A stretch of DNA of 64,000 nucleotides from Lysobacterales bacterium (GTDB lineage Bacteria; Pseudomonadota; Gammaproteobacteria; Xanthomonadales; SZUA-38): assembly GCA_028285525.1 (NCBI GenBank), contig JANQOZ010000026.1, forward strand, positions 1 through 64,000, given 5' to 3'. Shown here piece by piece: positions 44,178 to 53,832 of the stretch. Made by a program: the position numbers and the translations under genes. Positions within the stretch are counted from its first letter, which is position 1. Every line of letters starts with the position of its first letter. The notes under the pieces are model-generated. The model had not been told where the DNA came from, did no database searches, and saw only the letters and a list, made by a program, of their open reading frames with translations.

Positions 44178-47100
44178 ATGCCGAAGTTTGCCTGCTGTTT
44201 TCTGCTCCTGTTCACCGTTTCCGCACAGGCGGTGGTCGTGTCACAGGAGAGTTTCGAAACTGACGGGGAAGGAACCCGGTATTCCGCCAGCAACCTCTGC
44301 AACGATGGGCTGGCCGACTTTTTTACGCGCACCGATGGCAGCAACATCGGCTCTTTCTACGAGGTGAGCGGCCAGGAAGGCAGCTTTTACTGGGCGGCAC
44401 AGGACACCAATGGAGATGCTCCCTGTGGACAGACCGAGAACCTGACGCTAAACGCCGTCGACGTTACGGGATTCACCAACCTGACAGTCGACGTCCTGAT
44501 CGCCGAAGACCAGTCATCCGACGGCAACGAGGACTGGGACGACAACTCTGCCTTCATCGTGGAGTACGCTTACGACGGAACCACGTTTACGCCTGGCATC
44601 TGCTTTGCGGGCACCGGAACGTTCAACACCGAACCGCAGCTGGACACCGACTGTGACGGCAACGGTGATGGCGCAGCGCTGACCCCGACATTTCAGACCT
44701 TCAGCGCGTCGATACCCGATGACGCCTCCGATAGTTTGACCATCCGCTTACGCACGGTGAACCTTGACGACGGCGACGAAGACGTGGCTTTCGACAACAT
44801 CATCATTAACGGTGATGTGGTGGTTGATAATCCACCGCAGGTGACCTCGACCCTGCCCGAAGACCTGGCGCCCGGCGTCCAGGTGACCTCAACGATCACG
44901 CTGACTTTCGATGAGACCGTTGCGGCGACGGCGACAGCAGCGACCCTCGACTGCGGCGGCGGAGCGCTGCCCTTTTCCGGACTGCCGGCAGTCGCCGACA
45001 CCATAGTCCTGACGCCGGATGCTGACCTGCCCGCCGGCAGCAGCTGTGACGTCACCCTGGTGGCCGACGAGATCACCGACCAGGACGGCACGGCCGACAC
45101 GCTGGACGGTGACGCTAACGGCACAGCAGACGGGTCTCCGACCGACGATTTTGTCTTCAGCTTCGATACCCTGACGGATCCACCGCCCCAGGTTGCCACC
45201 ACCGACCCATTGGCAGACGCAACCGGGGTGGCCACCAACACGACGATCACGCTTGATTTCAATGAGAACGTCTCATTGACCGAGAACGCCGTTACGCTCG
45301 ACTGTGGAACGCCCATCGCTCTCACCGGCCTGCCGGCCAACGACGTCCTCGATATCCAGCTCACACCTGCCAGCAGCCTCCCTGCACTGACGCAGTGCAC
45401 GGTCAACGTTCTGGCCAGCGGGGTCAGCGATGTCGACGGCGGTGATGATCCACTGGACGGCAACGCAGACGGTACCGGCGGCGACGATTTTTCCTTCAGC
45501 TTCACGACTACCGAAGGCGTCTGCGGCGACGGCGCGACCCTGATCAGCGCAATTCAGGGGAACACGGCAACACCCAGTCTGCTGAACGAAACCGTCGTGA
45601 TCGAAGGGATTGTGGTGGGCGACTTCCAGGACGACACCGGCACTCCCGCCACCGATACCAGCCTCCTCGACGGTTTTTATGTGCAGGAGGAGGACGGTGA
45701 TGCGGACGGTGACGCAACCACGTCTGAAGGGATCTTCATCTTTGAAGGAGGCGCTACGGCTACCGACGTATCTCCCGGCGATCGGGTCCGCGTTACAGGC
45801 ACCGTTTCGGACAGTTTCGACCAGACCCAGCTCTCGACGCCGACCATCACGATCTGCGATAGCGGTAACTCGGTTACCCCAGCTCAGGTACTCCTGCCCC
45901 GACAAAGTGCTGATGAATACGAGGCGGTCGAAGGCATGCTGGTGCAGTTCAGCCAGGTGCTGACGGTCAGCGACATTTTCAATGCGGTTCGCTTCGGCGA
46001 ACTGACGGTATCGGACGGACGCCTCATCGTACCCACTCAGATCGCGGCACCGGGCGTTGATGCTAACAACCAGCTCGCGCTGAACGGGCTCAATCAGCTG
46101 CTGTTGGACGATGGCCGCGACGGGTCCAACGTGGAGCCGCTGGCTTACGGATTTACGGCAGACAACCCGCAGCGAGCCGGCGACACCCTGACCGACGTCC
46201 GCGGCATCATGGGCTTTGCGTTTGGCGCTTACCGGCTGCGGCCCGTCGACAGCGAGTTTTTTGTCACCGACGGCACCAACGCGCGAACCGCGCAGCCCGA
46301 AGATGTGGGCGGCAGCCTCAAGGCGGCGGCGTTCAACGTGCTCAACTACTTTACGACGATCGATACCGGCGGCGCAGTCTGCGGACCGGGGCTGGTGGGC
46401 TGCCGCGGTGCCGACTCGACCTCGGAGTTTGACCGGCAGGAAGCCAAAATCGTCTCGGCCCTGCTGGCGATCGATGCTCAGGTTGTGGGTCTGGTGGAGC
46501 TGGAGAACAACGCCAGCCAGTCGCTGGCTGATCTGGTGGACGCACTGAACACCGAGGCGGGTGAGCCGGGCCGTTATGCGTTCATCGACGCGGGCCTGAT
46601 CGGCGGAGACGTGATCAAGGTCGGCCTGATCTATCAGCCGGCCGCGGTGACGCCGGCTGGCAGCTTCGCTGTGCTGGACGCCTCCGTGGATCCGCTGTTC
46701 GACTCGTTCCTCAACCGCCCGGCGCTGGCGCAGACGTTCACCGCCAACGGCGAGTCGTTCACGGTGGTGGTCAACCACTTCAAATCGAAGAACTGCTCCA
46801 ACGCGACGGGAGACAACCTCGGCCAGGGCGATGGTCAGGGCTGTTTCAACGCGGCGCGCACGGACGCCGCGTCGGCGCTGGCCACCTGGCTGGCCGGCGA
46901 CCCCACCGCCAGCGGGGATCCCGATTTTCTGATCCTCGGTGACCTGAACGCCTACGCTCAGGAGGACCCAATCACAGCGCTACGCGACGGCGGCTTCATC
47001 GACCTCATCGCCAGAGACCTGGGCAGCAACGCCTACTCGTTCCGCTTCAACCGGCAGGCTGGTTATCTGGACCACGCGCTGGCCAGCGGCACCCTGAGTC

Positions 47101-47327
47101 TGCAGGTCACCGGTGTGACCGAGTGGTCGATCAACGCCGACGAGAGCCGACTGCTGGACTACAACGAAGAGGCGGTCAGCGGACTGACGAAGCCGGCAAG
47201 CTTTTTCTCCGACTCCGCCTTCCGCTCCTCGGATCACGACCCGATTGTCGTAGGGCTGGAGCTGGCGCCCCTGCCTGACGAGATCTTCAGCAACGGCTTC
47301 GAGGAGACGGGGCCGATCATGCGTTGA
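44178..47327 (+). CDS. ExeM/NucH-like secreted endonuclease with Ig-like domains and GFE C-terminus
   Basis: A 1049-residue exported protein. I start at the ATG at 44178 with AAGGAA upstream, giving the signal peptide MPKFACCFLLLFTVSAQA. After a beta-rich N-terminal domain come two Big_5-like Ig modules (STITLTFDETVAATATAATL; NTTITLDFNENVSLTENAVT). Then follows an OB-like domain (VVIEGIVVGDFQDDT, LDGFYVQEEDGDADGD), and from about residue 710 an endonuclease/exonuclease/phosphatase domain: FNVLNYFTT, GLVELENN, VVVNHFKSKNC, LILGDLNAYAQEDP and FRSSDHDPIVV contain the catalytic Asn, Glu, His and Asp residues. This matches ExeM/NucH-type extracellular DNases. The end is DEIFSNGFEETGPIMR, so seven residues follow the GFE motif. 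Confidence 0.92.
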   Translation: MPKFACCFLLLFTVSAQAVVVSQESFETDGEGTRYSASNLCNDGLADFFTRTDGSNIGSFYEVSGQEGSFYWAAQDTNGDAPCGQTENLTLNAVDVTGFTNLTVDVLIAEDQSSDGNEDWDDNSAFIVEYAYDGTTFTPGICFAGTGTFNTEPQLDTDCDGNGDGAALTPTFQTFSASIPDDASDSLTIRLRTVNLDDGDEDVAFDNIIINGDVVVDNPPQVTSTLPEDLAPGVQVTSTITLTFDETVAATATAATLDCGGGALPFSGLPAVADTIVLTPDADLPAGSSCDVTLVADEITDQDGTADTLDGDANGTADGSPTDDFVFSFDTLTDPPPQVATTDPLADATGVATNTTITLDFNENVSLTENAVTLDCGTPIALTGLPANDVLDIQLTPASSLPALTQCTVNVLASGVSDVDGGDDPLDGNADGTGGDDFSFSFTTTEGVCGDGATLISAIQGNTATPSLLNETVVIEGIVVGDFQDDTGTPATDTSLLDGFYVQEEDGDADGDATTSEGIFIFEGGATATDVSPGDRVRVTGTVSDSFDQTQLSTPTITICDSGNSVTPAQVLLPRQSADEYEAVEGMLVQFSQVLTVSDIFNAVRFGELTVSDGRLIVPTQIAAPGVDANNQLALNGLNQLLLDDGRDGSNVEPLAYGFTADNPQRAGDTLTDVRGIMGFAFGAYRLRPVDSEFFVTDGTNARTAQPEDVGGSLKAAAFNVLNYFTTIDTGGAVCGPGLVGCRGADSTSEFDRQEAKIVSALLAIDAQVVGLVELENNASQSLADLVDALNTEAGEPGRYAFIDAGLIGGDVIKVGLIYQPAAVTPAGSFAVLDASVDPLFDSFLNRPALAQTFTANGESFTVVVNHFKSKNCSNATGDNLGQGDGQGCFNAARTDAASALATWLAGDPTASGDPDFLILGDLNAYAQEDPITALRDGGFIDLIARDLGSNAYSFRFNRQAGYLDHALASGTLSLQVTGVTEWSINADESRLLDYNEEAVSGLTKPASFFSDSAFRSSDHDPIVVGLELAPLPDEIFSNGFEETGPIMR

Positions 47328-47369
47328 GCTGGGCCGGGCCTGTCCGGTTTAACCGGCGCTAACTGAGCC

Positions 47370-47391
47370 GCGGCCGCCTGCGGTCGGCCGC
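47370..47391. terminator. Possible shared hairpin between convergent genes
   Basis: GCGGCCG (47370-47376) pairs with CGGCCGC (47385-47391) around an 8-nt loop, between the nuclease gene and the convergent PPC-like gene. There is no T tract, so intrinsic termination is uncertain. Confidence 0.35.
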
Positions 47392-47397
47392 TTGCAG

Positions 47398-48267
47398 CTA
47401 CTCAAAACCGGCAAAAAACACCAGGCCCGCTGGCGCGGCGCCAATCGATATATTGCTGATCGTGTCGGCTGGTCCTACGGGGCCAATATCGACCGGCCCG
47501 GTAGACTCAAGCCCGGGTGCAAGAAAATCCAGGATGATGCTCGGCGCGTTAACGGTCGCGAACTGCCACAAGCCAGTTTCCGGATCGCCAAAGGTGATGT
47601 CGTTGACCTGGGTAAAAACCGCGGCACCGGGAATCGCTCGTCCGTTACGAATGTCGCGAACGGTGCCCGACAGCTTGGCGACCAGCGCCGGCGCCCGCTC
47701 GCGGTCGTTCACCTCAAACTCAACATCATATGGCTGCTTATCGGCGCCAGCCTGCTCTGCTGCCCGGAGAAATCCCGGACAGCCACGAACGCTATAGAAC
47801 GCCAAAAAGTCCGCTTCGCCAAGGTTGATCACCGATTCACCCACAGGCGAATCAAAACAGGACTGCAGGATTGTCGGAACAATCGTGAAGTTCAGTAGGG
47901 AGTCACGGCTCAGCGTGGCCACCTCCACCCTGAGGTTGTTTTCCGAGAATGCGGAAGTGGGGATGATCCGAATCTGCCCGGCCAGCGGTCGAAACAGATA
48001 CTGATCGATATAGAAAACGAACCAGTCGATATCGAATGGCGTGGCCAGATCGCGCCCCTGGATCAGCCAGCGTTCAATCTCCGGCAGCTCAAGATTGATA
48101 TCAAAGTCCGGCGGAAAGACAAAGTCGGGCGATGCGCCGTTGATGATGGCACCGGCCAGCGGAAAGGGATCATCGGGCTCAAATGGATCATCGATGAGTT
48201 GAGCATCGACACGCGTCGCGAAGAGCGCGGCCAATGCCAACCAGCAGAGTTGTTGCAGACAGCGCAT
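47398..48267 (-). CDS. Secreted PPC-like protein with carboxypeptidase-regulatory-like domain and GFE C-terminus
   Basis: A 289-residue exported protein. The ATG at 48267 gives a signal peptide (MRCLQQLCWLALAALFATRV). A PPC-type domain follows: FEPDDPFPLAGAIINGASPD and FDIDWFVFYIDQYLFRPLAG match the usual EPDD....A....G and D.DWF.. pattern. A carboxypeptidase-regulatory-like module comes next (LSGTVRDIRNGRAIPGAAVF). The last residues are APAGLVFFAGFE, the shared C-terminal motif. Function unknown; extracellular location is likely. Confidence 0.78.
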   Translation of the reverse strand: MRCLQQLCWLALAALFATRVDAQLIDDPFEPDDPFPLAGAIINGASPDFVFPPDFDINLELPEIERWLIQGRDLATPFDIDWFVFYIDQYLFRPLAGQIRIIPTSAFSENNLRVEVATLSRDSLLNFTIVPTILQSCFDSPVGESVINLGEADFLAFYSVRGCPGFLRAAEQAGADKQPYDVEFEVNDRERAPALVAKLSGTVRDIRNGRAIPGAAVFTQVNDITFGDPETGLWQFATVNAPSIILDFLAPGLESTGPVDIGPVGPADTISNISIGAAPAGLVFFAGFE

Positions 48268-48413
48268 GGTCCGCGATAGGTACCCCCGAGAAGCCGCAGC
48301 TAAGTCTAGCCGATAAAACGAAAACCGCATCGCTATCGCTGTTTCCTACGGATGCACAGCGGGCGTAGTGGCGTATCACTCTCAGGCGCAGAACAGACGA
48401 CTAGCGCTGGCAA

Positions 48414-49145
48414 TCAGGCGTCAAAGCGATCGTTCAACACCACTTCGCAGGCCGGAATCAGCGAGCCGTCACCCGGGATAAATTTCTCGGTACGGTGAAT
48501 GACGCCAAACTCGATGTACTGCGTTTGGGGCGGCTTGCCTTGGAATCCGTAGTGCTGCTTGCAGAGATTTCGCTCAAAAGCGAACGCTGAACGGCAGGGC
48601 ACGGCGCGGTCTTCGTAGATAACGCAGGCCTGGGAGGCGCGTCCGAGAAATGGGCACGGAAGACCAGCCGTTCTTGCGGCGTCACCAAGCTGAACCATCT
48701 TTGGCTGGTTTTTCCAGTCCTGGCTGCCCTGATAGCCGGCGCGTCGCAGCATCTTAAGCTGCGCCTTGGCCTGAGTTTCAATTTCGCGTCGGGCTGCGCG
48801 GCGCAGCTTCTTCATGGCCCGGCGCATCGTCAGCGCTTCGCCAACCTTAACCAGCAGCAGCTGATGACAGCAGAAGCCGCAGCCTTTTCGGCACTCGATT
48901 TCACTATTGATCGGCGCAGTGGCCGCCTCGTTGACCGTCTCGACCGCATCCAGGACCTGCTTGGTTCGTTCGATGGTTTCGTCCGCCCCCCGGACCGGGA
49001 GCAGCGCCTGTAGCTCTGGCGCCAATCGAACGGCAACCTTATCCGCCCTTTCCTGCGCCTTCTGCGTGCGGGCCTGATAGTCTTTGAGCCGCTCGACGAT
49101 GGCGGGATCAATCGGAGAAGGGTTCTGACTTGGCGTATCTGACAT
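48414..49145 (-). CDS. YkgJ-family Cys-cluster protein
   Basis: A 243-residue protein. A helical charged N-terminal part precedes the cysteine cluster CRKGCGFCCHQLLLV, followed by LPCPFLGRASQACVIYEDRAVPCRS and NLCKQHYG. This is the YkgJ/Fe-S or zinc cluster pattern. The family is of unknown function; a metal-binding role is inferred. I use the ATG at 49145; a TTG at 49193 would extend it 16 codons and overlap the upstream gene. It follows the next gene with a 31-bp gap on the same strand. Confidence 0.75.
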   Translation of the reverse strand: MSDTPSQNPSPIDPAIVERLKDYQARTQKAQERADKVAVRLAPELQALLPVRGADETIERTKQVLDAVETVNEAATAPINSEIECRKGCGFCCHQLLLVKVGEALTMRRAMKKLRRAARREIETQAKAQLKMLRRAGYQGSQDWKNQPKMVQLGDAARTAGLPCPFLGRASQACVIYEDRAVPCRSAFAFERNLCKQHYGFQGKPPQTQYIEFGVIHRTEKFIPGDGSLIPACEVVLNDRFDA

Positions 49146-49176
49146 CAGCTGAATCGGTTGAAGGGCAGAATCAGGT

Positions 49177-49563
49177 CTAGTCTCTGTCGACAAAAGCCGC
49201 CCAGAGCACCAGCGCGAGACCGCCGTAGAAGACGATCATGGCCGACAGCAGGTGCTGGAGCTGCCAGATTGCGAACGATGCGCCGAACATGACCCACGGT
49301 CCGATCAGCAGTGCTATCGACAGGTGACGGGTAGATGGGCGCCCAAGCCGCCACCAGCTCAAACCGAGCGCTCCCAAAGCGGTTGCGGCCTTGATCGCCG
49401 CCATGAAGCTCATTAGCGTCAACAGGTCTGCGTCGGCCATAGGCTGGCGGTCCGGGAAAGCGAACGCCACCGCCAGCAGCGTCAGGCCCGCTCCGCAGAC
49501 CAGCAGGGCGCGAGCGCCGACGGTACTGCCTCCCAGGGGCTTGGCGACCAACGTCGTTTGCAT
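49177..49563 (-). CDS. Small polytopic membrane protein of unknown function
   Basis: A 128-residue protein with four hydrophobic helices (ALLVCGAGLTLLAVAFAF, LLTLMSFMAAIKAATALGAL, HLSIALLIGPWVMFGASFAI and LLSAMIVFYGGLALVLWAAF). The ATG at 49563 is preferred; the frame runs 30 codons further without hydrophobic or conserved character. No family recognised. Likely co-transcribed with the Cys-cluster gene. Confidence 0.65.
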   Translation of the reverse strand: MQTTLVAKPLGGSTVGARALLVCGAGLTLLAVAFAFPDRQPMADADLLTLMSFMAAIKAATALGALGLSWWRLGRPSTRHLSIALLIGPWVMFGASFAIWQLQHLLSAMIVFYGGLALVLWAAFVDRD

Positions 49564-49687
49564 GAGCCCAGTATCCAACGCCAGCCGCCCATCGTCTACC
49601 CGATTTGCCACTTGTCGAAGCTGTCGATGAACGTCGCCGGGGCGGTTCGCCACTCAAGTTTCTGTTCGCGCTGCCGATTTGGCTCAG

Positions 49688-51553
49688 ATGGAGTCAATTT
49701 CAAACCAAACTTCGGAAGTCGACTCGCCTCGCCAGCAGCAGGATGAGGATCTCCGGCCCATAAAGCGACTGAGCAGTCGTCGCTACAGCGTGCTGGAGGC
49801 CGGGGCACACTTTGTCGCGTCGGGCCTTGTGATCCTGCTGTTTTCGCTTGTCGGCGCCGACGTCTCGGTCTGGACCGGACCTGCGTTCGCAGCCACCGGC
49901 GTTGCCTACTACGCCCTGGCCTATGCAACGATGTCCCACCCGCAGCTGAGGTCATTGAGCAATGCGGAAACGCAGGTGCCGTTCAATATCGCGCTTGCCT
50001 CGCTGGTGATTTATCTCGAGCCGGAGCTGACCTTTTACCTGGGCCTCACCTTCTTTTTCATCTTTTCGTTTGGCGCCATCGTGATGTCGTGGCGTCAGAC
50101 GTTGCTCAACGCAGCAATGGCAAGCGCCGCCTTTGCGCTTGTCGTTGCGACTCACGGGCTGACGATGCCGCCGACAGATACCCCAGCGCAGGTGATCGTC
50201 ACCGTCATTGCGGCGCTGTTCCTCCTGATCTGCAACGCTCGCGTCGGGCTCCATACCAACGCAATCCAGCGCAAGCTCTATCGTTCCAAAAGTGAACTGG
50301 CGGAGGCGGTTGAACGGCTGTCCGAGCAAGAGCGAATATTGCTCGACCATCGTGAGGCGCTGGAGCGAGAGGTCGACCGCAGGACCGAAGAGCTGCAGGC
50401 TGCCAAGGAAACCGCCGAGGCTGCTAACGAAGCGAAAAGCCGCTTCCTGGCCAATATGTCGCACGAGATTCGCACACCGTTGAACGGGGTGCTCGGCATG
50501 AGTGAACTGCTCGACCAGACGACGCTTGCCCAAAAACAGAAGAAGATGGTGGCGACAATCCGGGAGAGTGGGCAGTCGCTGCTCGCCATCGTGAACGACG
50601 TGCTGGATCTGTCCAAAGTGCAGGCCGGTCAGCTGCGCGTCGAATCAGAGCCGGTGGATCTCGGCTACCTGGCAAAAAGTACGCTGCACGCATTCCAAGG
50701 ACAGGCGCGGCGACGCAACGTTCATCTTGAACTGAAAATTGCCGACGCGTTGCCGCCGTTCGTTAAGGTCGACGGCACCCGGCTGCGGCAAATTCTGTCG
50801 AACCTGATCAGCAATGCTGTGAAATTCACGGAATACGGCAGCGTTACCCTCGCAGTCAAGGAAGCCAACGACGCGGACGTTTGGCTCATCCAGGTAACCG
50901 ATACCGGCATCGGTATCCCAAGTGACTACCTTCAGACGATATTTGAGTCGTTCCAGCAGGTAGACGACGGAGCCAATCGGCGCTTTGGCGGGACCGGTCT
51001 CGGTCTGGCGATCAGTCGTGAGATGGCGCTGCTGCTTGGCGGTGAATTGACCGTGGAGAGCGAGTACGGGATCGGCAGCACCTTTACGCTGACTTTGCGA
51101 TTGCCGGCTGCCGCGTCAGAACCGCTTCGCGATAGCGAGGCCGACGATACGTTGAGCGTGCCGGAGGCCGTTGTGCTGGTTATCGAAGACAACCCGGTGA
51201 ACGCGGTGGTGGCCACCGAGATGGTCTCGGGTCTTGGCTGCCGCGCGCTTTGCGCTGAGAGCGCCGAGGAAGGGCTGAAGCTACTGCAAACCAAACCCAT
51301 CGACCTGGTGTTAATGGACTGCCAGATGCCGGGCATGGACGGATTCGAGGCGACGGAGCGGCTGCGGCAGCTGGGCCTGACAATCCCGGTCATCGGCCTG
51401 ACGGGAAACGCCATGCCCGAAGACCGCGAGCGGTGCTTCGCTGCCGGTATGGACGATCATCAGGCTAAGCCCTACACCCGGCTTCAGCTGGCAACCGTTA
51501 TGCGTCGCCATCTGTCGGGACTGAGCCCACCGGTCGTCAGCCGGGCCTTGTAG
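49688..51553 (+). CDS. Membrane hybrid histidine kinase with receiver domain
   Basis: A 621-residue sensor kinase. A polytopic N-terminal sensor has about six helices ([60 protein letters not shown]). A coiled coil ([20 protein letters not shown]) leads to HisKA with the phospho-His in [15 protein letters not shown]. The HATPase domain has [20 protein letters not shown] and [13 protein letters not shown]. The receiver has [10 protein letters not shown], phospho-acceptor in [12 protein letters not shown] and Lys in HQAKPYT. I prefer the ATG at 49688; a TTG three codons upstream is possible. No partner regulator is adjacent, so it may feed a phosphorelay or the diguanylate cyclase gene downstream. 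Confidence 0.88.
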   Translation: MESISNQTSEVDSPRQQQDEDLRPIKRLSSRRYSVLEAGAHFVASGLVILLFSLVGADVSVWTGPAFAATGVAYYALAYATMSHPQLRSLSNAETQVPFNIALASLVIYLEPELTFYLGLTFFFIFSFGAIVMSWRQTLLNAAMASAAFALVVATHGLTMPPTDTPAQVIVTVIAALFLLICNARVGLHTNAIQRKLYRSKSELAEAVERLSEQERILLDHREALEREVDRRTEELQAAKETAEAANEAKSRFLANMSHEIRTPLNGVLGMSELLDQTTLAQKQKKMVATIRESGQSLLAIVNDVLDLSKVQAGQLRVESEPVDLGYLAKSTLHAFQGQARRRNVHLELKIADALPPFVKVDGTRLRQILSNLISNAVKFTEYGSVTLAVKEANDADVWLIQVTDTGIGIPSDYLQTIFESFQQVDDGANRRFGGTGLGLAISREMALLLGGELTVESEYGIGSTFTLTLRLPAAASEPLRDSEADDTLSVPEAVVLVIEDNPVNAVVATEMVSGLGCRALCAESAEEGLKLLQTKPIDLVLMDCQMPGMDGFEATERLRQLGLTIPVIGLTGNAMPEDRERCFAAGMDDHQAKPYTRLQLATVMRRHLSGLSPPVVSRAL

Positions 51554-51605
51554 CGAGGCCCACTCGTGTTATCGTGTGTGCGACGCGTCAATGGAGCTGA
51601 TGCTG

Positions 51606-53771
51606 ATGGGGGATATCACAAGGAACGTTGTCTTATTTCTGCTGCTGGTTTCAGCGCCGGCTGTTTCGCTTGCCCAAGGGGCCAACTCTTCGTTCGAACG
51701 AGCAGAGCTCTTGCTGGACTCGGACGCCGAGGGCGCGCTGAGTCTGAGCCTGCAGCTTGTGGACACGGCCCGAAAGAACGGAACGCCCGGACCCCTGGTG
51801 GACGCACTCGGCCTGGCGATGCGGGCGCAAAACACCGTCGGCAACCATGTTGAGGCACTGAAGACGGGCCAGGAGGCGCTGCAGGTGGCGCAATCCGCCG
51901 GAGACCCCGCACGCCAGAGCGATATCCACCGCCGCATCGCCGGCATTTACGTCGACCGAAACGATTATCTCAACGCCGAGCGGCACCTCGAGCCGGCACT
52001 GACCCTGGCAAACAGCGCGGAAGACCTGCTCCGGCGGGCGCACGGGCTGGCACTTCTCGGTCGCGTACGCCGCTACCAGGTTCGCTATCAGGACGCGCTG
52101 GAACTGATGGATTCCGCCATGGCGATCTATCAGCGGCTGGAAAACATGGACGGCGTTGCCAGCCAGATTTCCAACCGGGGCGTGGTGCTGGAGCTGATGG
52201 GTCAGTTCGAGCCAGCGCTCGAAGCCCATATGCAGGCGCTGGAGCTGGCGCAGCGCAGCAACGACCTGAGCGCTTCGGCGACGGCGCTCTACAACCTGGG
52301 GGAAATTCACCGCGAACTCGGAGATCACGAGCTGTCGCTCAGCTATCTTAAGGACGCGCTGGCGCTGGACCAGCAGGTCGGCAACCAGACCGATATCGCC
52401 TACAGCCACAACATGCTCGGGCAGGCGCTGCTGGAGGATGGCGACATCCTGGGCGCTCGCCAACATACTCAGGAGGCGGTGCAGCTGTTTGATCAGCTCA
52501 ACGCTCCGCGCGACCGGGCCTGGGCCCAGACTGTACTGGCCACGGTCGAACTCACGGCTGGAAATCTGCCAGCGGCCCGGGCATTGCTCGATCAGGCGCT
52601 GGCTACCGCGATTGAGCGCGAGTCCTGGAGCCTGCTGCCGAAGATTCGCATGCGCCGAGTGACGCTGGAAATTGCTGAAGGACATTACGCGGAAGCCGAA
52701 GCTCAGGCCCTGCTGGGAATCGAGATGACCCGGGGCAATGGGGAGAGCGATCGGGAGGAGGAGCTCACGGGCCTGCTCGCCGAGGCACGCGAAGCGGCGG
52801 GTGACCTCAACGGAGCGTTGGCGGCCATCAAGCGCCAGCGTGAGCTGAAGAGCGAGATTCTCCGCAGCGACAGGCAGCAGAGCATGGCCGCAATGCAGTC
52901 ACAGGCGGAGTTTTTACGGCGCGGTCAGCGCATTGAGCTACTGGAAGCCAGTCAGACGCTGCAAGAAGAGCGCATGGCCCGAGAAGCGCTGCTGCGCAAA
53001 GTGTGGATTGCGGGGGCACTGCTGTTGCTTATGGTGTTCGCGCTGAGCTATGCGCGCGTCAGCCAGCAGCGTTCCAATCGGCGCTTGACCAGCGAGGTGG
53101 CTCACCGGACACGCGAACTGGAATCTGCCTACGCCGCCGTCGAAGAGGCCAGCCTGACGGACTCGCTTACGGGGCTCCGCAATCGCCGTTTTTTGGAGCA
53201 GCTTGCGCCGCACGCGCAGGCAGGCTCCGCCGGACTTGTGGTTCTGCTGCTGGATCTGGACCACTTCAAGAGCATCAACGACTCGCAGGGCCACGAGGCG
53301 GGAGACGGTGTGCTGGTGCAGGTGGCTGAGCGGCTCCGAGAAGAGCTTGGCCTTGCAGACGCAATCGTGCGCTGGGGCGGAGAAGAGTTTTTGGTCGCCT
53401 GCGGTATCGAAGCCAGCGGTGACGGCGCCTTGCTGGCAGAAAAGCTGCGCCAAAAAATCGCCAGCAACCTGTTTCCGATCGAGGGCGGCGGCGCGCTCCG
53501 GGTGAGCTGCTCGGCAGGTTTTGTTGAACTACCGCTGTCCGGCGAAGCGACCTTTGACCTGAACTGGATCGACCTTTTGAACCTGGCTGATAGCTGTCTC
53601 TATGCCGCTAAGGCCAGCGGTCGAAACGCCTGGGTGGGAATGCGCGCGAGCATCGGTTCGAAAACCATGCAGAGGGCCGAATTGCGCCGACCCCTGGCGG
53701 AACTGGCCGAATCCGGGCGCTGGGCGCTTGAGTCTTCGCTGGGGTCCCGAGCCGAACTCCGCTGGGGCTAG
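51606..53771 (+). CDS. Periplasmic TPR and cytoplasmic GGDEF diguanylate cyclase
   Basis: A 721-residue protein. The signal peptide (NVVLFLLLVSAPAVSLAQ) is followed by about 430 residues of TPR helices (SATALYNLGEIHRELGDHEL, AYSHNMLGQALLEDGDILGA) that would lie in the periplasm. One TM helix (KVWIAGALLLLMVFALSYA), a coiled coil and a GGDEF domain follow: DSLTGLRNRRFLEQ, LLLDLDHFKSINDSQGHEAG and the active site RWGGEEF. The GGEEF form is catalytically competent in this family; the inhibitory RxxD site just upstream is GLAD, so product inhibition may be absent. I use the ATG at 51606 with GGAG 9 bp upstream; a GTG at 51576 and ATGs at 51591 and 51600 are alternatives. Confidence 0.85.
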   Translation: MGDITRNVVLFLLLVSAPAVSLAQGANSSFERAELLLDSDAEGALSLSLQLVDTARKNGTPGPLVDALGLAMRAQNTVGNHVEALKTGQEALQVAQSAGDPARQSDIHRRIAGIYVDRNDYLNAERHLEPALTLANSAEDLLRRAHGLALLGRVRRYQVRYQDALELMDSAMAIYQRLENMDGVASQISNRGVVLELMGQFEPALEAHMQALELAQRSNDLSASATALYNLGEIHRELGDHELSLSYLKDALALDQQVGNQTDIAYSHNMLGQALLEDGDILGARQHTQEAVQLFDQLNAPRDRAWAQTVLATVELTAGNLPAARALLDQALATAIERESWSLLPKIRMRRVTLEIAEGHYAEAEAQALLGIEMTRGNGESDREEELTGLLAEAREAAGDLNGALAAIKRQRELKSEILRSDRQQSMAAMQSQAEFLRRGQRIELLEASQTLQEERMAREALLRKVWIAGALLLLMVFALSYARVSQQRSNRRLTSEVAHRTRELESAYAAVEEASLTDSLTGLRNRRFLEQLAPHAQAGSAGLVVLLLDLDHFKSINDSQGHEAGDGVLVQVAERLREELGLADAIVRWGGEEFLVACGIEASGDGALLAEKLRQKIASNLFPIEGGGALRVSCSAGFVELPLSGEATFDLNWIDLLNLADSCLYAAKASGRNAWVGMRASIGSKTMQRAELRRPLAELAESGRWALESSLGSRAELRWG

Positions 53772-53832
53772 TGTCCCGCTGCCAACCTCTTGACCGAACA
53801 CCCGACCGACCAGGGTAGCTGTCGTGCAGTCT

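Noticed and set aside
45273..46778. 501-residue open frame on the minus strand opposite the nuclease
   Set aside because: It overlaps the catalytic domain of a clear ExeM-like gene and encodes no known fold.
51651..52685. 344-residue open frame on the minus strand opposite the TPR-GGDEF gene
   Set aside because: Antisense to well-formed TPR repeats; composition is that of a shadow frame.
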